Source: Flavobacteriaceae bacterium (GTDB lineage Bacteria; Bacteroidota; Bacteroidia; Flavobacteriales; Weeksellaceae). Taken from it: a stretch of DNA of 18,321 bases. A model generated the notes under the pieces. The model was given only the letters and a program-made list of their open reading frames with translations, was not told the origin of the DNA and ran no database searches. The position numbers and the translations under genes are program-made. The stretch spans positions 1 through 18,321 of the forward strand of contig JAISSC010000224.1 in NCBI GenBank assembly GCA_031273305.1. The letters are read 5' to 3'. The stretch's first letter is position 1. Each line of letters begins with the position of its first letter. Positions 15,807-18,321 of the stretch are shown here, one piece after another.

Positions 15807-17180
15807 ATGAGCCAAAATATAAAAGTGGGCATTGACGCTGCTTCTTTTGATATACCAAAAATATATTTACCCATAAGAGAACTGGCTGCCGCCCTGAATA
15901 TAGAACCTGCCAAACTGGAAAAAGGATTGGGGTTATTAAAAATGTCCTTTCCTGATGTACATCAGGATGTGGTAGTCTTTGCCGCTAATGCACTGCGAAG
16001 AATGTTGGAACAGGAAAACCTAAACCCATCGGATATAAGCCGTATCTATGTCGGAACCGAAAGTGGAATCGACTCATCTAAACCGATAGGCTCCTTTCTG
16101 CTCTCTTTAATGGAAGAACTATATGGCGAAGGAACTTTTGAACATTGTGATGTGGTTGATCTTACCTTTGCCTGCATCGGAGGAGTGGATGCCTTACATA
16201 ATTCTTTAGATTTCATACGGGTAAATCCGGATAAAAAAGCAATCGTAATTTGTACGGATTATGCAAAATACGATTTAAATTCCACCGGAGAATATACTCA
16301 AGGAGCAGGTGCCGTAGCCCTGTTATTATCTGCCAACCCCAGAATCATCTCCATTGATAACAAAATAGGAGTAAGCACTAAAGGAGTTTTTGATTTTTTC
16401 AAACCTAAAAGAGCCTTATCCAAAAAAGAAGTCACCGGACGTGAAGATAATCCCGAATGGTTCGGAGTATTGGAGACCGAGATAGACCTTTTTAAAGAAC
16501 AACCTGTTTTTGATGGTCAATATTCCAATACCTGCTATCAGGAACGAGTGAAAAGTTCTTATTTTAAATTAAAAAAACTGCTGGGTGAGGACGGAACCTT
16601 ATATTCTCAGTGGAAAAATATTATCGTTCATTTACCTTATTCCTTTCAAGGACGAAGAATGTTCTCTGAAATCTATGCTCTGGATTCTGATTTTAAGGAA
16701 TCTTTACCCAAAGAGGTCGGGGAATATGCCGATAAGATAAAGGAGATAGGAAAAACGGAAGAATACAAAACATTTGCTAATGAAAAATTCGGTCCCGCCG
16801 AGATAGCTTCCTCGAATATAGGGAATATGTATACCGGCTCCATTTTTATGGGATTACTCTCTACCTTATATTTCCACCATAAAAACAACACGGAACTTAC
16901 AGGTGAAAAATTCGGATTTTTAGCCTATGGAAGCGGCTCTAAATCTAAAGCCTTTGAGGGAGTTATTGAAAAGAACTGGAAATCTCAGACCGAAAAACTT
17001 CAATTATTTGAAACACTGGAAAAAGCAAAACCTATTGATATTGACACTTATCATACACTGCATAAAAAAGAATTGACGAAATCGGTTGTAGAACCTCAGG
17101 GCGAATATGTTCTGGAAAGAATTGAAGCCGAAAATCCCGTTCTGACCGGAGCGAGATATTATAAGTTCACAAACCCATAA
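15807..17180 (+). CDS. mvaS: Hydroxymethylglutaryl-CoA synthase
   Basis: HMG-CoA synthase condenses acetyl-CoA with acetoacetyl-CoA, the first committed step of the mevalonate route to isopentenyl diphosphate, which many Flavobacteriia use. The thiolase-fold catalytic triad is visible: Glu85 in GTESGIDSSK, the acylated Cys123 in TFACIGGVDA and His275 in IIVHLPYSFQG. PVFDGQYSNTCY (233-244) and the glycine-rich FLAYGSGSK (371-379) also fit. At 457 residues it is longer than bacterial MvaS (about 390), closer to eukaryotic-type enzymes. It is transcribed alone after a consensus -7 box; no other mevalonate genes are in the window. The downstream neighbour is a repeat block, with no clear terminator. 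Confidence 0.95.
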   Translation: MSQNIKVGIDAASFDIPKIYLPIRELAAALNIEPAKLEKGLGLLKMSFPDVHQDVVVFAANALRRMLEQENLNPSDISRIYVGTESGIDSSKPIGSFLLSLMEELYGEGTFEHCDVVDLTFACIGGVDALHNSLDFIRVNPDKKAIVICTDYAKYDLNSTGEYTQGAGAVALLLSANPRIISIDNKIGVSTKGVFDFFKPKRALSKKEVTGREDNPEWFGVLETEIDLFKEQPVFDGQYSNTCYQERVKSSYFKLKKLLGEDGTLYSQWKNIIVHLPYSFQGRRMFSEIYALDSDFKESLPKEVGEYADKIKEIGKTEEYKTFANEKFGPAEIASSNIGNMYTGSIFMGLLSTLYFHHKNNTELTGEKFGFLAYGSGSKSKAFEGVIEKNWKSQTEKLQLFETLEKAKPIDIDTYHTLHKKELTKSVVEPQGEYVLERIEAENPVLTGARYYKFTNP

Positions 17181-17198
17181 ACTATACGTTTAAATGCC

Positions 17199-17300
17199 GC
17201 AGACTCAACCAATGAAAGCAACATCTGGCTAAGTTTATCCACTTGTTTTTTTTATGATTTGGGCGTGCCCCTGTCGGGTCGGGCTATCGTATAGACGTCC
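17199..17300. repeat. Composite intergenic repeat, copy 2 (with 4377-4475)
   Basis: It matches 4377-4475 in the same orientation across about 100 bases, with scattered substitutions and small indels. The best conserved part is CACTTGTTTTTTTTATGA, then TTTGGGCGTGCCCCT. Confidence 0.7.
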
Positions 17301-17316
17301 CAACTTGGGCGTCTCC
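17293..17316. repeat. GACGTCCCAA/TTGGGCGTC palindrome copy
   Basis: AGACGTCCCAA, one C, then TTGGGCGTCTCC. The stem has a bulged A as in the other copies. Confidence 0.7.
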
Positions 17317-17470
17317 ATCAGGTAGAATAAGGATAACGTCAAATGCTCTCTGAATGAATAAAGTCCTGCCTTTCAGGCAGCCACTTGTTGGGTGGTTCCT
17401 CTCTCCGCAGATCGGTGACCTACGGTTATGAAAATCAAGCCTTTCAGGCTATGCAACAATGATAATATAC

Positions 17471-17496
17471 AGAGACGCCCAAATTGGGACGTCTCT
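17471..17496. repeat. GAGACGCCCAA/TTGGGACGTCTC palindrome copy, inverted
   Basis: This is the longest stem of the family in the window: AGAGACG-CCCAA pairs with TTGGG-A-CGTCTCT. Its orientation is opposite to 17293-17316. Confidence 0.75.
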
Positions 17497-17551
17497 ACGT
17501 CATTCCCTCTCCATCAATGATAGGCTACAATTTACTGTATATCAATTTGTT

Positions 17552-17578
17552 GCACGGCTTTGCGAAGCAAAGCCGTGC
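17552..17578. repeat. Perfect 12-bp hairpin with GAA triloop
   Basis: GCACGGCTTTGC, GAA, then GCAAAGCCGTGC: all 12 pairs match. No U-tract follows (CTCCGTTC), so it is not an ordinary terminator. The triloop type recalls the CCT-TTC-AGG hairpins at 17366-17380 and 17438-17450. Confidence 0.85.
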
Positions 17579-17741
17579 TCCGTTCTTATCCCGAACTCAC
17601 GTTAATTAACCTACATATTGTTGCGAACGAAGTGCGACGTCCTTGCAATAACGTGTGACAGGCGTTACTAAAAGATACTGATTAATTTCATAACACGAGA
17701 AAAATCATATAAATGTTCTTTTTTTATCTTATGGAAATTTA

Positions 17742-17749
17742 TACCTTCG
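17742..17749 (+). promoter_or_regulatory. -7 box (TACCTTCG) of the first peptide gene
   Basis: TACCTTCG lies 28 bases before the ATG inside ATACCTTCGCTCATAATTTA. The same stretch, as ATACCTTTGTGCATAAATTT, precedes the second peptide gene, which supports a shared promoter. Confidence 0.5.
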
Positions 17750-17777
17750 CTCATAATTTAAAAATCATTTATTTATT

Positions 17778-17966
17778 ATGAAAAATTTAGAAATTTTATC
17801 AGAGCAAGAAATGAGAGCTATCAACGGAGGTGGCTTGATTGCCAGCATTACAGGCATCGTAACCAATGCTATTAAAGGAAATTGGGGAGGCCTGGCTACG
17901 TCTATTGTTGAAACTGTCCAAAATGGGATTAAACTTCTTGGATCGTTTTTTACTTCCGGATGGTAG
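17778..17966 (+). CDS. Double-glycine leader peptide, bacteriocin-like (62 aa)
   Basis: The first 19 residues, MKNLEILSEQEMRAINGGG, have the features of class II bacteriocin/ComC-type leaders: LSEQEM, a hydrophobic residue at -4 (Ile) and Gly-Gly before the cut. C39-peptidase ABC transporters usually cleave such leaders during export. The core of about 43 residues is small, Gly/Ile/Thr-rich, amphipathic and nearly free of acidic residues (one Glu). It has Lys and Trp residues and no cysteine, so it is neither a lanthipeptide nor a disulfide-bonded pediocin. A promoter box precedes it and a strong terminator follows. The next gene repeats the same leader. Antimicrobial or signalling activity is inferred from the leader and core character only; no transporter or immunity gene is in view. 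Confidence 0.8.
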   Translation: MKNLEILSEQEMRAINGGGLIASITGIVTNAIKGNWGGLATSIVETVQNGIKLLGSFFTSGW

Positions 17967-17986
17967 TTTAAATGCTTAAAAAAAAG

Positions 17987-18022
17987 AAAGCCGTCTCGGA
18001 ATTAATTTGAGACGGCTTTTTT
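17987..18022 (+). terminator. Strong intrinsic terminator after the first peptide gene
   Basis: AAAGCCGTCTC (17987-17997) pairs perfectly with GAGACGGCTTT (18009-18019) around an 11-base loop and runs into TTTTTT. It separates the first peptide gene from the second, so each has its own transcript. Confidence 0.9.
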
Positions 18023-18191
18023 CGTTCATATGGATGGTTAGATTTATGCCGTCTAAAACATGCTTTTGCACGCTTTTTTATCGTTAAAGATGGTCTGATT
18101 TACCGTAATAAGATATACTATGTTTGATTTCGTAACTCAAAAAAAATTTTTTATTAATATTTTTTTTGCATTTTTCATTAAAAAAATATTA

Positions 18192-18199
18192 TACCTTTG
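18192..18199 (+). promoter_or_regulatory. -7 box (TACCTTTG) of the second peptide gene
   Basis: TACCTTTG matches TAnnTTTG exactly, 24 bases before the ATG. A TTTTTTTGC tract 23 bases or more upstream may carry the -33 TTG. The surrounding bases match the first peptide promoter. Confidence 0.55.
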
Positions 18200-18223
18200 T
18201 GCATAAATTTAAAGTTCATTAAT

Positions 18224-18321
18224 ATGAAAAATTTAGAAATTTTATCAGAACAGGAAATGAGAGCTATCGATGGTGGTGGTTTCGTTTCTAACGTTACAAA
18301 CATCTTGCTTGGTGCCGTTGG
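18224..18321 (+). CDS. Second double-glycine leader peptide, partial at the window edge
   Basis: Thirty-two codons are visible. The leader MKNLEILSEQEMRAIDGGG differs from the first peptide only at residue 16 (Asp for Asn). The core begins FVSNVTNILLGAVG and continues outside the window. It can be aligned loosely with the first core (LIASITGIVTNAIK), keeping the hydrophobic spacing, so the two are paralogues with a well-conserved leader and a diverged core. That pattern is expected if the leader is constrained by one shared exporter. Own promoter box upstream; no stop in view. Confidence 0.75.
   Translation, partial: MKNLEILSEQEMRAIDGGGFVSNVTNILLGAV

Larger units (their letters stand above)
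17181..17777. repeat. Mosaic repeat region (597 bases) before the peptide genes
   Basis: No gene is seen. In order it holds the composite repeat (17199-17300), a palindrome (17293-17316), an inverted piece of the 12.5-kb repeat (17321-17340), two triloop hairpins (17366-17380 and 17438-17450) around CCTACGGTTATGAAAATCAA, and another palindrome (17471-17496). A long triloop hairpin (17552-17578), a TTGCGAACGAAG repeat (17620-17649) and the first peptide promoter follow. The same order of modules is seen in shorter form at 4377-4735. Confidence 0.75.

Overview
The window looks like a low-GC Bacteroidota chromosome, most likely Flavobacteriales. The evidence is promoter -7 boxes of the TAnnTTTG type 20-39 bases before several genes, weak or absent Shine-Dalgarno sequences, a DUF2723 membrane protein, a mevalonate-pathway HMG-CoA synthase, secreted proteins with Bacteroidota-style signal peptides, and a tRNA with no encoded CCA. 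I cannot assign a genus.

Left part (1-8019). On the minus strand there are two small lipoproteins (one cut by the window edge), tRNA-Arg(UCG) with its terminator, a 1149-residue DUF2723/TMEM260-like polytopic membrane protein, purD (purine synthesis), and a secreted protein made of seven repeats that reads like a seven-bladed beta-propeller. A zinc-ribbon Nudix hydrolase follows on the plus strand and converges on the next gene across a shared bidirectional terminator.

Centre (8074-12789). One 1274-codon minus-strand frame joins two acyl-CoA synthetases. The N-terminal half is a normal-looking propionyl/short-chain acyl-CoA synthetase. The C-terminal half is an acetyl-CoA synthetase with several motif residues changed. 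Its 0.9-kb upstream region holds two adjacent hairpins (one terminator-like), a possible 20-codon ORF, a frameshifted fragment of an alkyltransferase-like (MGMT-family) gene, and palindromic repeats.

Right part (12790-18321). On the plus strand: an Nramp divalent-metal transporter fused to a UspA domain and starting with TTG, a secreted protein of unknown function, and HMG-CoA synthase. After a 0.6-kb block of dispersed repeats come two tandem genes for small peptides. Both have the same double-glycine leader, and the second runs off the edge. They look like the start of a bacteriocin-type peptide locus whose export and immunity genes, if present, lie outside the window.

Most genes appear to be separate transcription units for unrelated housekeeping jobs. 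The gaps between them carry several families of small palindromic repeats. The points of most interest are the double-glycine peptide pair, the fused synthetase with its altered second half and structured leader, and the MGMT-like pseudogene.
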